Notes: generated by a model not told the origin, from the letters alone. DNA of 64,000 nt from Cyclobacteriaceae bacterium (GCA_016787755.1 JAEUUA010000001.1:248001-312000), one strand, 5' to 3'; counted from the stretch's first letter, positions 33,289 through 42,735 are shown. Program-made: numbers and translations.

Positions 33289-34506
33289 ATGTCAGTAGAG
33301 ATTATTCTTATCATCCTTAGTTCTCTGGTCGTTTTTAGCTATCTGTTCGACTTGGTTGCTCGGCAGTTTAAAATACCTTCGGTCATTCTGCTCATGCTCA
33401 GTGGAATTGGACTTCATTATCTTTCAGATCTATTAGAACTTCCTAAACTCAACTTTGGCCCTATTCTACCCTTGGTGGGAACCATCGGGCTGATATTAAT
33501 TGTATTGGAAGGCGCGTTGGAACTGAAACTTGAGAGAAACAATCTCGGTCTTATTAGAAGATCTTTAGGTTCAGCATTTTTTATTCTCATTCTTACCAGT
33601 GTATCGCTGGCCCTATTTTATTATTTCACCACGGGTCAGGATTTTAGAACGATTTTTATAAACGCCATTCCATTAGGGGTTATCAGTTCAGCCATCGCCA
33701 TTCCGTCCGCTGGAGTGCTGTCTCCGGAGCGAAAGGATTTTATCATTTATGAGTCTTCTTTATCTGATATTTTTGGTATTATCCTTTTTAATTTCATGAT
33801 TTCAAATCAAACAGTAAATGCCAACTCCTTTTTTAGATTGGGATGGCAAACTGTTTTAATCCTGGTTCTGTCCTTGCTCTTTTGTCTGGCACTTTTATAC
33901 CTCTTGAAAAGAATTACCCATCACCTAAAGTTCTTTTTGATCATTGCTATGTTGATTTTAATTTATGCCATTGGGAAATATTATCACCTTCCCACGTTAG
34001 TGATTGTACTTGCCTTTGGCCTTTTTCTTAACAACTTACATTGGATTGAACACCCAACTTTTAAACGAATTTTTTCCTACGATAATTTTGCCAAGGATCT
34101 TACACAACTCACTCAACTAAGCGGTGAGAGTGCGTTTATCGTCCGTACTTTTTTCTTTTTGATTTTTGGATTTACACTTAATGTTGAGTCACTATTTAAT
34201 TTAGAGGTACTTAGAAATGGGTTGATTATCATTTTCATTATTTATTTGATACGAATCATTTATCAAAAGATCTTTGTTCGTGCCGCAACTATGGCAGAAT
34301 ATTTTCTTGCTCCTCGGGGTCTTATCAGCATTCTACTTTTTTTTAGTATTCCGGATACATTAAGGCTTAAGGGTCTTGGCGATGGATTATTATTCTTTGT
34401 GATTCTTGCCACTAGTGTTATCATGACTTTTGGTTTCTTCAGTCTTCCTAAAAAGAAATCTGTTGAAACTCCACGGCAAAATAGTTCAGATTCTCCTTCT
34501 ACATAA
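33289..34506 (+). CDS. Cation:proton antiporter (CPA1-like)
   Basis: The 405-residue inner-membrane protein has 11-12 helices. Family features are IPSVILLMLSGIGLHYL near the start, the helices with AIPSAGVLSPERKDFIIYESSLSDIFGIILF, and the late AEYFLAPRGLISILLF. These match NhaP-type Na+(K+)/H+ antiporters. No C-terminal regulatory domain is present. It lies 18 bp before the E1 dehydrogenase gene, so the two may be co-transcribed. The other antiporter of this window (4824-6068) is CPA2 type. Confidence 0.88.
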   Translation: MSVEIILIILSSLVVFSYLFDLVARQFKIPSVILLMLSGIGLHYLSDLLELPKLNFGPILPLVGTIGLILIVLEGALELKLERNNLGLIRRSLGSAFFILILTSVSLALFYYFTTGQDFRTIFINAIPLGVISSAIAIPSAGVLSPERKDFIIYESSLSDIFGIILFNFMISNQTVNANSFFRLGWQTVLILVLSLLFCLALLYLLKRITHHLKFFLIIAMLILIYAIGKYYHLPTLVIVLAFGLFLNNLHWIEHPTFKRIFSYDNFAKDLTQLTQLSGESAFIVRTFFFLIFGFTLNVESLFNLEVLRNGLIIIFIIYLIRIIYQKIFVRAATMAEYFLAPRGLISILLFFSIPDTLRLKGLGDGLLFFVILATSVIMTFGFFSLPKKKSVETPRQNSSDSPST

Positions 34507-34524
34507 TTATTGTTCCTGTTCCCT

Positions 34525-36504
34525 ATGAACTTTAAACGCAAAAAATATTCTGATGAAATGCTTCACAGCCTTTATGAAGCATTGCTTCGCCCCAGGTTGA
34601 TTGAAGAAAAAATGTTGATCCTTCTTCGTCAAAATAAAATAAGCAAATGGTTTAGTGGTATTGGTCAGGAAGCAATTTCGGTGGGCATTACCCAAGCACT
34701 TGATAAGGACGAATACATCTTGCCCATGCACCGCAACCTGGGTGTGTTCACCGGGAGGGAATTACCATTCACAAAACTCTTCGCACAATGGCAGGGCACA
34801 GTGATGGGCTACACAAAGGGTCGAGATCGTTCATTTCACTTTGGCACTAACGAACATCATATTGTTGGTATGATTTCTCACTTAGGTCCACAAAATGGGG
34901 TAGCCGATGGGATTGCACTTGCCTCAAAACTAAAAGACGAACAAAAAATTACTGTAGTCTTCAATGGCGATGGAGGAACCAGTCAAGGCGATTTTCATGA
35001 AGCGCTTAATGTCGCTGCCGTATGGGACTTGCCGGTGATCTTTGTGGTTGAAAATAACGGATATGGACTATCAACACCCAGCAGCGAGCAGTTTAAATGC
35101 AAACAATTTATTGATAAAGCCATTGGCTACGGAATACAAGGGGTGCAGGTAGATGGTAACAATGTGTTGGAAGTATATGATACTGTAAAAACATTGGCCA
35201 CCAACATGCGAAAAAAGCCTCAGCCTGTTTTACTGGAGTGTATTACGTTTCGCATGCGCGGACACGAAGAGGCCTCCGGCACTAAATACGTTCCGAAAAA
35301 ATTAATGGACGAATGGGGCAAGAAAGATCCGGTTGATAATTATGAGAAGTTCTTGATGGACGAGGGGATAATTGATCGACCTCATGTTGACTCCATTCGA
35401 AAAAAAATCAAGAAAGAAATTGAAATTGGATTAGAAAGCGCTTTTCAGGAAAAGTTACCTATACCCAATACAGAGGTCGAAATTAATGACGTATTCGCAC
35501 CTTTCACTCAAGCGTTAACGAAACCTATTTCCGAAAAAAAAACAGATCGAAGATTTATTGATGCCATCAGTGATGGGTTAAGACAAAGTATGGAATGCTT
35601 TCCCAATTTAGTGTTAATGGGTCAGGACATAGCCGATTATGGTGGTGTGTTCAAAATTACAGAAGGCTTTGTTCAAAAGTTCGGGAAAGCAAGAGTTAGA
35701 AACACGCCACTCTGTGAAGCTGCCATAGTGGGGGCATCCTTAGGACTCTCAATAAAAGGCATGAAGGCAATGGTAGAGATGCAGTTTGCCGATTTTGTTA
35801 CCGAAGGCTTTAATCAGATCGTTAACAATTTAGCGAAAACACATTGGCGCTGGGGTCAGCCTGCCGATGTAGTTGTGCGTATGCCAACAGGGGCTGGCAC
35901 AGCAGCCGGTCCGTTTCATAGTCAAAGTAATGAAGCCTGGTTTTTTCATACCCCAGGATTAAAAATAGTTTATCCATCCAATCCCTATGATGCAAAGGGT
36001 CTGTTATGTGCCGCGTTAGAGGATCCAAATCCCTATTTATATTTTGAACACAAAGCATTGTATAGATCAATCAAAGAAGAGATTCCTGATGATTATTATA
36101 CGATAGAAATAGGGAAGGCAAACTTAGTAATGGAGGGAAGTGATCTCTCAATCATTACATATGGAATGGGTGTTCATTGGGCGAAAGAAATTTTGGCAAA
36201 CATACCTGATGTGAGTGCCGATGTGCTTGACTTAAGAACACTTCTTCCGTGGGATAAAGAAGCAGTACTAGAAACGGTAAAGAAAACTAATCGCATACTA
36301 ATTCTGCATGAAGATACTTTGACGGGTGGAATTGGAGGTGAAATTGCTGCGTGGATTAGCGAGTATGCTTTTGAGCACCTTGATGCCCCCGTAAAACGTG
36401 TTGCCAGTTTAGATACTCCAATTCCTTTCGCAGCAACACTAGAAAATAATTTCTTACCAAAAGGAAGAATAAAATCTGCGATTGAAGAGTTGCTGAAGTA
36501 TTAG
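34525..36504 (+). CDS. Fused E1 alpha/beta 2-oxoacid dehydrogenase
   Basis: A 659-residue thiamin diphosphate enzyme joining the E1 alpha and beta subunits. The alpha part has GQEAISVGITQAL and the TPP motif NGDGGTSQGDFHEALNVA with VVENNGYGLS. The beta part has the transketolase pyrimidine domain (GQDIADYGGVFKITEGF, MQFADFVTEGFNQ) and a C-terminal domain with LHEDTLTGGIGGEI. It most resembles branched-chain 2-oxoacid E1, but pyruvate cannot be excluded. The ATG at 34525 is preferred over the TTG five codons upstream. The E2 and E3 components are not here. Confidence 0.9.
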   Translation: MNFKRKKYSDEMLHSLYEALLRPRLIEEKMLILLRQNKISKWFSGIGQEAISVGITQALDKDEYILPMHRNLGVFTGRELPFTKLFAQWQGTVMGYTKGRDRSFHFGTNEHHIVGMISHLGPQNGVADGIALASKLKDEQKITVVFNGDGGTSQGDFHEALNVAAVWDLPVIFVVENNGYGLSTPSSEQFKCKQFIDKAIGYGIQGVQVDGNNVLEVYDTVKTLATNMRKKPQPVLLECITFRMRGHEEASGTKYVPKKLMDEWGKKDPVDNYEKFLMDEGIIDRPHVDSIRKKIKKEIEIGLESAFQEKLPIPNTEVEINDVFAPFTQALTKPISEKKTDRRFIDAISDGLRQSMECFPNLVLMGQDIADYGGVFKITEGFVQKFGKARVRNTPLCEAAIVGASLGLSIKGMKAMVEMQFADFVTEGFNQIVNNLAKTHWRWGQPADVVVRMPTGAGTAAGPFHSQSNEAWFFHTPGLKIVYPSNPYDAKGLLCAALEDPNPYLYFEHKALYRSIKEEIPDDYYTIEIGKANLVMEGSDLSIITYGMGVHWAKEILANIPDVSADVLDLRTLLPWDKEAVLETVKKTNRILILHEDTLTGGIGGEIAAWISEYAFEHLDAPVKRVASLDTPIPFAATLENNFLPKGRIKSAIEELLKY

Positions 36505-36532
36505 TCCATAATCCTTTACTCAATCTCAAAAG

Positions 36533-36553
36533 AAACGCCTTGCAAAGGCGTTT
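36533..36553 (+). terminator. Hairpin after the E1 gene
   Basis: AAACGCCT (36533-36540), loop TGCAA, AGGCGTTT (36546-36553): a perfect 8-bp stem ending in TTT. The U tract is short, so termination may be weak. Confidence 0.55.
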
Positions 36554-36603
36554 ATAACAAAGGCCATTTTTCCTTATCTTGGCCTGTTTATAGCCTGAAT
36601 ATC

Positions 36604-39426
36604 TTGATAGAGAGCAAGAACATCGTAAGCAAAACACTTTCACACCTCATTTTATGTTGTGTCCTGCTCTCCTTTTTGCTTACCACCTCTACTTCATTTG
36701 CTCAAGATAGGAAGCCCGTCAATAACAAAAGGCAAATCAGAGAAACGCGCGCTAAATCGGTTAAGAGAAAGGAAAAAGCAACCACAAAAGATATTGCTGG
36801 CAAGCGACTTCGCACTCGCAATCAATCATCGGCTCAACGAGCGGTTTACTCAGCAACTTCTCCCTACAGGAACAAAAGAGGTTCGGGAGGGGATAAAGTA
36901 GGAACCCCTATTGGAGGCGGTAAAGGACCAAGGATCAGATCACGCTCAGGAGAAGCGGCCCGTGCCAATGTGTATCCGCAGAAAGGTCCTTTCGTAAATC
37001 ACAATTCCAAAAAACCTGGCGGAGTCAAGTATGATAACCGGAAGGAAGTGGCGCGAGCAGCACGCTTAGGTACCACCCAACGTGAACCACCCGGCAGAAA
37101 GAAACGCATTACTCCACGATCAAATTCGCAAGCCTTTGTTACCCGCGGGAGAAGTAACGTTTATTGGGGCAAGTACTCCAAAGGTGAAAAGGCAATTACA
37201 ACCGATGTTGCAGGAAGGCCGCTTCGTACAAAGAATTTTAGGACTCCTTCACGAGGTGTGATGAAAGCGGGAGACCCTTATTATGGCAGAAAAAAAACGG
37301 GTGATCGCGCCTATAGCGGAACATTTCGATCAGGGTACAAAACGGCATCAAGAAGAGGTGAACTTCCCTGGAAAGGTGATATTTCCGGACACCCAATAAG
37401 AAAAAGACCAGACCGCAATAATCAGGTAGCTGGAGTTCGCGAACCCGGAAAAGGAGGAGGAAGTGTTAGTGGGCAGTTTAGATCAAACAAACCTCTTAAA
37501 CCAAAAGCCCCTGGGGCCAATTTTTCGTACATGCGAAGTGATCAGAATAAACTGCGAGGTATTAAACCAGAGAAAGGAGGCGGCAGTGTTAGCGGAAAAT
37601 ACAAATCGAATGAACCTCTTCGTGCCCGTGCTCCTGGATTAAGTACTTCTTTAATGCGCAAAGATCAAGGTAAACTTAGGGGTATAAAACCTGAGCGAGG
37701 CGGTGGAAGTGTGAGTGGAAAATATAAATCAAACGAACCCCTTCGCGCACGGGCACCAGGTATAAGTACCTCTTTAATGAGCAGAGATTTGGGAAGATTG
37801 AAAGGTGTAAAATCTGCAAAAGGGGGTGGCAGCATTAGCGCACAGTTGAATAAAGGAAAAAATTCACCCCTTGCTAAACGTTCACCCGCGAATCCGAAAG
37901 TTGCAGGTATGCAGGCAAATTATAAAGGCACACTGAGACGTGAGAATCAGGGATTTAGTCAACGGGGTCTAAACTATTCAGGTAACATTAAATCTATGCG
38001 GCCAGAAAAAGGGGGTGGAAGTATTAGTGCCCAGATGAAAAGAAATAATAATGGTCAACCTATTCCGGCAAAACAACCCTTGGATAAACGTGCCGCCAAT
38101 TTCCAAGGAAACTATAAAGGTTTTATAAAACGAAGTTCCATTCCTTCCGGATTTAGCCAAGATGGCTTAAACTATTCTGGCAGTATGAAAGCGCGAAAGC
38201 CGTTAAGGGGTGGCGGAAGTATTAGTGGTTCCGTGATAAGTAACAAACCTTTGCCCGCATACACGCCTAATTCCGTTTCAAGGAGACTTAGCATATATCA
38301 AGGCAATAGTAAGGGTGGGCGTAAATCATTTAGTCAGGAAGGATACAATTATACCGGAAATATCAGGCAGCAGAAAAAATCCTATAGCCAAGCGGGGTAT
38401 GATTATACGGGAGATCTCAAACTAAGGAAAAAGACTTATAGCCAAGAAGGGTATGACTATACAGGAGATCTCAAACTAAGGAAAAAGACTTATAGCCAAG
38501 AAGGGTATGACTATACAGGAGATCTCAAACTAAGAAAAAAGACTTATAGTCAGGATGGATATGATTATACCGGTGACATTATTCAGAAAAAGAAAACCTA
38601 CAGTCAAGACGGTTATGACTTTTCTGGATACAATAAGACGAAGAAACCCTTCAAGGGAGGCGGGAGCATTAGCGGAAAACTGTGGAATAATAATGGCAAG
38701 CCTTTACCTGTAACAGTTCCAACTGGAGATCAAGCAAAAGACATCAACTATTCAGGTAAAACAAAACTTCCTTTATTAAAACGCGAATATGTTCGCAATC
38801 CAAATGCTCATGAAAAGGCATTAAAAAAACATAGTCCGTATGAAAATACCTATCAGGTAAATGGATTAATAGTAAGCATGAAGCAAAAGGAAACATCCAC
38901 CAAACCAAAAGCAGCAAAAGGCTCTATGCCCGGTGTAGGGCCTACCAAAGCAACGATAAAAGCCAGTGAATACAAAGGTCGCTTAAAGGTGTATTGGGAT
39001 TATAAACATAATCCCAGCAGTGCCGAAGGATCGCTGAATACATTCAAAAACACCAAATCTTTTGAACAAGCAACCTCATTTACAGGTAAAACAAGGTTAA
39101 CAAAAAATTATCGGCATAATCCCAACAGTAATAAATATGCGTTAGATGGAATTGCTCCAAGTCGTGCCTCTGCGCGGATAGACGACTATCAGGGGAATGT
39201 GAAAATGAATAAGTACAATCATAAAAAGCATTTTCCTGATGCTGAATTTGCGCATGGCAAAGTAAACAATGTGAAAGGCGAGCGAACTATTATGACCGAC
39301 TTTAAGTTATTGTGGACTAAGTTGTTTAAGAAAAATAATATGCAGCCCGATGCCGTGAAAGACAAAGTAAGAAGGCCGCGTTATGATAAGAAAGAAAAAG
39401 AACTCTGGAAAGATTTATACGACTAA
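36604..39426 (+). CDS. Large basic secreted repeat protein, unknown family
   Basis: The 940-residue protein has a signal peptide (cleavage near SFAQ) and starts at TTG. The mature protein is strongly basic and Gly/Ser/Tyr-rich, with no globular domain I recognise. It contains: three copies of a DxAG/SGxxLRT-type motif (KDIAGKRLRT, TDVAGRPLRT, GDISGHPIRK) in the N-terminal third; seven copies of GGGS(V/I)S; and eight copies of SQxG(Y/L)(N/D)(Y/F)(S/T)G. The C-terminal third carries HNPxS motifs (RNPNAHEKAL, HNPSSAEGSL, HNPNSNKYAL). A TATCTTGG box lies at 36573. It ends 2 bp before ytxJ. Likely an exported matrix or envelope structural protein; this is inference. Confidence 0.85.
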   Translation: MIESKNIVSKTLSHLILCCVLLSFLLTTSTSFAQDRKPVNNKRQIRETRAKSVKRKEKATTKDIAGKRLRTRNQSSAQRAVYSATSPYRNKRGSGGDKVGTPIGGGKGPRIRSRSGEAARANVYPQKGPFVNHNSKKPGGVKYDNRKEVARAARLGTTQREPPGRKKRITPRSNSQAFVTRGRSNVYWGKYSKGEKAITTDVAGRPLRTKNFRTPSRGVMKAGDPYYGRKKTGDRAYSGTFRSGYKTASRRGELPWKGDISGHPIRKRPDRNNQVAGVREPGKGGGSVSGQFRSNKPLKPKAPGANFSYMRSDQNKLRGIKPEKGGGSVSGKYKSNEPLRARAPGLSTSLMRKDQGKLRGIKPERGGGSVSGKYKSNEPLRARAPGISTSLMSRDLGRLKGVKSAKGGGSISAQLNKGKNSPLAKRSPANPKVAGMQANYKGTLRRENQGFSQRGLNYSGNIKSMRPEKGGGSISAQMKRNNNGQPIPAKQPLDKRAANFQGNYKGFIKRSSIPSGFSQDGLNYSGSMKARKPLRGGGSISGSVISNKPLPAYTPNSVSRRLSIYQGNSKGGRKSFSQEGYNYTGNIRQQKKSYSQAGYDYTGDLKLRKKTYSQEGYDYTGDLKLRKKTYSQEGYDYTGDLKLRKKTYSQDGYDYTGDIIQKKKTYSQDGYDFSGYNKTKKPFKGGGSISGKLWNNNGKPLPVTVPTGDQAKDINYSGKTKLPLLKREYVRNPNAHEKALKKHSPYENTYQVNGLIVSMKQKETSTKPKAAKGSMPGVGPTKATIKASEYKGRLKVYWDYKHNPSSAEGSLNTFKNTKSFEQATSFTGKTRLTKNYRHNPNSNKYALDGIAPSRASARIDDYQGNVKMNKYNHKKHFPDAEFAHGKVNNVKGERTIMTDFKLLWTKLFKKNNMQPDAVKDKVRRPRYDKKEKELWKDLYD
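37444..37812 (+). repeat. Three 123-bp (41-aa) coding repeats
   Basis: Each unit encodes PxKGGGSVSGxxxSNxPLxxxAPG followed by about 16 residues ending LRGIK or LKGVK. Units begin at 37444, 37567 and 37690. The second and third are the most similar. They lie inside the 940-residue gene. Confidence 0.85.
38323..38646 (+). repeat. Six 54-bp (18-aa) tandem coding repeats
   Basis: Six units of K(S/T)(F/Y)SQxGY(N/D)(Y/F)(T/S)G plus seven residues, exactly 324 bp. The central copies (phased starts at 38411, 38465 and 38519) are almost identical at DNA level, suggesting recent duplication. Confidence 0.9.
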
Positions 39427-39428
39427 TT

Positions 39429-39788
39429 ATGAATTGGATTAACCTCACAAGCAAGAATCAACTAGAAAATTTAATTATAGAATCAACAAAGGAACCAGTT
39501 ATTATTTTTAAACACAGCACTGCTTGTTCCATAAGTAGGGCAACTCTTGATCGGCTGGAAAGGAATTGGAAAGATGGGGAATTGACGCACGTTAAACCTT
39601 ACTTTCTGGATCTCTTATCTTACCGTGAAATTTCAAACAGCATAGCGGAAAATTTTGATGTGGAACATCAATCGCCACAGGTTTTAATTATCAGCAACGG
39701 AAAATCTGTATTCGACCGGTCACATTTTGAAATTTCTTTTGCCCAGGTTGAGCATGAATTAAATGCAATTCCGGCATTAAAGAATTAG
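39429..39788 (+). CDS. ytxJ: Bacilliredoxin YtxJ (BrxC-like, DUF2847)
   Basis: A 119-residue thioredoxin-fold protein matching the YtxJ/BrxC family, which removes bacillithiol from mixed disulphides. The active site is STACSIS (Cys33), with the family's usual Pro-Ile replaced by Ser-Ile; it is a monothiol site. The cis-Pro loop is SPQVLII. Its presence fits bshC at 19008. The start is 2 bp after the repeat-protein stop, so the two are probably co-transcribed. Confidence 0.9.
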   Translation: MNWINLTSKNQLENLIIESTKEPVIIFKHSTACSISRATLDRLERNWKDGELTHVKPYFLDLLSYREISNSIAENFDVEHQSPQVLIISNGKSVFDRSHFEISFAQVEHELNAIPALKN

Positions 39789-39949
39789 CACTGTACCTGT
39801 TCTACTAACGATCAAAATTGCTTAATTAAAGCTATTTTGTTCTGATTTTCGGTAGAGATAGCGTTTTTTAGAAAGGCTGGATTTATAACAATAGCTATTA
39901 TATGTGCGTTACTTGGCTTAGATTTATCTTTTCAAAGAAAGGAACAGAA

Positions 39950-40687
39950 ATGAAGCAAGGTTTAAGAATTCTGCTGTTTGTATCTGCTTATTTTTTAGGC
40001 GATGCGGCTTGTGCCCAAACGCTGGATAGCTATGAATACAATTCTGAATTTACCTGGGGAATAAACAAAAATTCCGCAGGGGGTCTGATTGGCGGCTTTA
40101 CTTTTAAAAAGGCTCGTAAATTATCAGATCAAACGCTCGAAACATTCGGTCTTGAGATTATGAATGTAAAAAATCCACGAGAGACCAGGCATAACTCGGG
40201 CTACACGGGGAATGCTTTCATTTATGGTAAAAGCAACTATCTCTTCGCATTTCGATTTCAATACGGTCGTGATTTCATATTATTTACTAAAGCCCCTCAG
40301 CAAGGAGTAGAAATAAAGGCAGTTTTGGCTGCAGGGCCTTCTATTGGTGTGGTGGCTCCTTACTACATTGAACGTGCGGTGGATAATAGTTTTTTTACGT
40401 CTAAGCACGAACAATATGATCCAACCAATCCCAATCATTCATTTAATAACATTTTAGGATCCGGCAATCTGTTTGAAGGTATTGGTGATTCGAACCTACA
40501 ATTGGGAGCCAACGTGAAGGCAGGTTTAAATTTTGAATTAGGGTTTTTAAAAAGCCAGGTTACGGGTTTTGAAGTGGGCGTTTTAGTCGACTCATACTTC
40601 AATAAAATTATCCTAATGCCCACTGCAGAGAATAAATCAGTGTTCCCAACCGTTTTTTTCACATTATTCTACGGTAATCGTAAATAA
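39950..40687 (+). CDS. Secreted, probable outer-membrane barrel protein, unknown
   Basis: I do not recognise the family. The 245-residue protein starts at ATG 39950 (an in-frame ATG 48 bp upstream would only add a hydrophilic leader) with a signal peptide ending ACAQTL. The mature part has alternating strands with aromatic ends (FTWGINKNSAGGLIGGFTF, YLFAFRFQYGRDFILF, NVKAGLNFELGFLK) and a last strand VFPTVFFTLFYGNRK, typical of an outer-membrane barrel. tonB follows after 96 bp with its own box. Confidence 0.75.
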   Translation: MKQGLRILLFVSAYFLGDAACAQTLDSYEYNSEFTWGINKNSAGGLIGGFTFKKARKLSDQTLETFGLEIMNVKNPRETRHNSGYTGNAFIYGKSNYLFAFRFQYGRDFILFTKAPQQGVEIKAVLAAGPSIGVVAPYYIERAVDNSFFTSKHEQYDPTNPNHSFNNILGSGNLFEGIGDSNLQLGANVKAGLNFELGFLKSQVTGFEVGVLVDSYFNKIILMPTAENKSVFPTVFFTLFYGNRK

Positions 40688-40747
40688 TTCCTACAAAAAA
40701 TTTTTCTGATTTTCTGTGACCGGATGGTCATAGGTGGATTCTATTAT

Positions 40748-40755
40748 TATATTTG
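40748..40755 (+). promoter_or_regulatory. -7 box TATATTTG of tonB
   Basis: A perfect TAnnTTTG 28 bp before the tonB ATG. No TTG is seen at the usual -33 position. Confidence 0.5.
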
Positions 40756-40783
40756 AAATCCCTTAACCAGTAATTTAGATACT

Positions 40784-41458
40784 ATGGAAGCTAAAAAGAC
40801 AGAAAAGGCCGATTTAACTAATAAAACTGCCTTATTCTTCAGTATTGGGCTGCTTATTACCATGGGAATAACCCTTTCAGCATTTAATTGGAAAAATTAC
40901 GATGAAAGTTTATTAGACCTACAAGGCAAAAGCACCAACGTTTTTGAAGAAATGGCAGAAGTTCCACCCACAGAACAACCACCTCCACCAGCCCCTATTA
41001 TTCAACAACCTCAAATTATAGAGGTACCTGATGAGGAAGAGATTAAAGAAGATCTTAACCTGAAGTTTGATGTTGAAGTTACGGAAGAAACTAAGGTTGA
41101 GGCCATTATTGTTGCACCCATTGTAGAGAAAGAAGATGTTGATCAAATCTTTAGTGTAGTTGAAGAATCCGCTGAACCTAAAGGGGGAATGCCGGCATTT
41201 TATAAGTTCGTTAGCGAAAAAATTAAGTATCCTGCCCAGGCCCGGAGAATGGGCGTGGAAGGAAGAGTGTTTGTTGAATTCGTTGTAAATCGCGATGGAA
41301 CTATTGTTGATGTCAGATCAATAAAAGGAATTGGCGCAGGTTGCGATGAAGAAGCTGTTCGAATTGTTCAAAGTGCTCCAGCCTGGAAGCCTGGAAAACA
41401 AAGAGGCAAGGCTGTAAGGCAGAAAATGGTAATTCCGATTATCTTCAAATTAGGATAA
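40784..41458 (+). CDS. tonB: Energy transducer TonB
   Basis: The 224-residue inner-membrane protein has a short cytoplasmic N-terminus, one transmembrane helix (about 14-35), a Pro-rich periplasmic span (EQPPPPAPIIQQPQ) and a TonB C-terminal domain (about 135-224) with YPAQARRMGVEGRVFVEFVVN and PAWKPGKQRGKAVRQK. It passes proton-motive-force energy from ExbB/ExbD to outer-membrane receptors such as the one at 24596. It is not next to exbB/exbD here and ends at a strong terminator. Confidence 0.92.
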   Translation: MEAKKTEKADLTNKTALFFSIGLLITMGITLSAFNWKNYDESLLDLQGKSTNVFEEMAEVPPTEQPPPPAPIIQQPQIIEVPDEEEIKEDLNLKFDVEVTEETKVEAIIVAPIVEKEDVDQIFSVVEESAEPKGGMPAFYKFVSEKIKYPAQARRMGVEGRVFVEFVVNRDGTIVDVRSIKGIGAGCDEEAVRIVQSAPAWKPGKQRGKAVRQKMVIPIIFKLG

Positions 41459-41480
41459 TCTAAAGCTTAATAAATTTTAA

Positions 41481-41509
41481 AACCCTGATCGAAAGTCAGG
41501 GTTTTTTTA
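41481..41509 (+). terminator. Rho-independent terminator after tonB
   Basis: AACCCTGA (41481-41488), loop TCGAAAG, TCAGGGTT (41496-41503), then a run of T. It lies between the convergent tonB and chrA genes and might serve both. Confidence 0.85.
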
Positions 41510-41514
41510 TGCCC

Positions 41515-42726
41515 TTACAATACTAATCCGCAGATCAACCCAATTAGAATAATAGCCCATGAAGGAATTTTGGTAAATGCTGTTAACCCAAATGTACTAA
41601 TTGTATAGAGTCCATTTAATAGAACTTCCTTTGCGGATTGTTCATAAATTAAAGGTTGAAATAGCAGAATGGCTGCAGCGGCAACAAGCCCAGCGTTGGC
41701 GGCATTTATTCCTTCCAAGGATGCACGAATTGGTCGAAATTTTTTCAAACTATCCCAAATCCGAATCAAAAAGAATATTAAAAAAGTTCCAGGAAGAAAA
41801 ATGCCTGCTGCTGACATAACGGCTCCCATAATTTGTCCAAAGATGCCATAGTCTCGCATAGCTAATGTTCCGATATACGAGCTAAATGAAAATACCGGTC
41901 CAGGCAAACCCTGCACAAAGGCGTACCCTGAAAGAAATTCCTCAGAAGAAAGGTATTGCTTAGGCGCGTACTGAACAAACTCTGTGTATAACATAGGGAT
42001 GAGCACTTGTCCACCACCAAAAATCAAACTGCCGTTACGATAAAAGTTCTCAAACAATCGTACAGGTAAAAAGTGAGGTATAGATTTGGTCAATCCACCG
42101 AGTATGGCAGCAAAAATCAGTACACCAGCCCACAAGAAAAAATTAGCCCATGATACATCAATCTTTTTTTTCTCTTCGCGTGGATGTGCTTTATAATTCA
42201 AAGCAGTTATTAAACCGGCTACAAGCAACACGATAGGGAACACAACCGGTGATTTTACAAAGTAGGTAGCTATTCCGGCAAGCACCATCAGCACCAATGC
42301 TCTTTTTGTTTTAACCGTTTTTAAGGTAATGGAATAAGCTGCATAAGCAACAAACCCAACCGCCATTGGCTGAATGAAACGAGTGAAACCTAGTGAAATG
42401 TTTTTAGTTTCAAAGCTGCTAACCAGAATGCCCACCGAAGTCATTATTGCCATAGATGGCAGCAACCAAATAAGTAGTGTAAGATAGGCCAATGAAGGAC
42501 CACCCAGTTTATAGCCAATGGCAGATAATGTTTGGGTTGAGGTGGGGCCAGGAACAACCTGGCACAATGCGTTCAACTCAACCAGGTCTCCATCCGAAAT
42601 ATAATTCCGCTTCTTTACTAACGTCTTTTGAAAATGTGCGAAGTGAGCTTGCGGTCCACCAAAACAAGTAACAGACAGTAGCAATACGTCTTTAAGAAAG
42701 ATGATAAAGCGTATTTGCTGTACCAT
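41515..42726 (-). CDS. chrA: Chromate transporter (CHR family, long form)
   Basis: The 403-residue membrane protein holds two CHR domains. The N-terminal half starts FLKDVLLLSVTCFGGPQAHFAHF, the classic FGGPQAH motif, with ALCQVVPGPTSTQ; the C-terminal half has FGGGQVLIPMLYTEFV and GLPGPVFSF. Bidomain CHR proteins export chromate, although many bacterial homologues are of unproved specificity. The gene is 9 bp after a 2-oxoglutarate oxygenase gene on the same strand. Confidence 0.9.
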   Translation of the reverse strand: MVQQIRFIIFLKDVLLLSVTCFGGPQAHFAHFQKTLVKKRNYISDGDLVELNALCQVVPGPTSTQTLSAIGYKLGGPSLAYLTLLIWLLPSMAIMTSVGILVSSFETKNISLGFTRFIQPMAVGFVAYAAYSITLKTVKTKRALVLMVLAGIATYFVKSPVVFPIVLLVAGLITALNYKAHPREEKKKIDVSWANFFLWAGVLIFAAILGGLTKSIPHFLPVRLFENFYRNGSLIFGGGQVLIPMLYTEFVQYAPKQYLSSEEFLSGYAFVQGLPGPVFSFSSYIGTLAMRDYGIFGQIMGAVMSAAGIFLPGTFLIFFLIRIWDSLKKFRPIRASLEGINAANAGLVAAAAILLFQPLIYEQSAKEVLLNGLYTISTFGLTAFTKIPSWAIILIGLICGLVL

Positions 42727-42735
42727 GCGTTGGAT

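Noticed and set aside
36604..39426. CRISPR-like periodicity in the repeat region
   Set aside because: The repeats are in frame, of 54 or 123 bp without unique spacers, and encode a continuous protein with a signal peptide; no cas genes are near.
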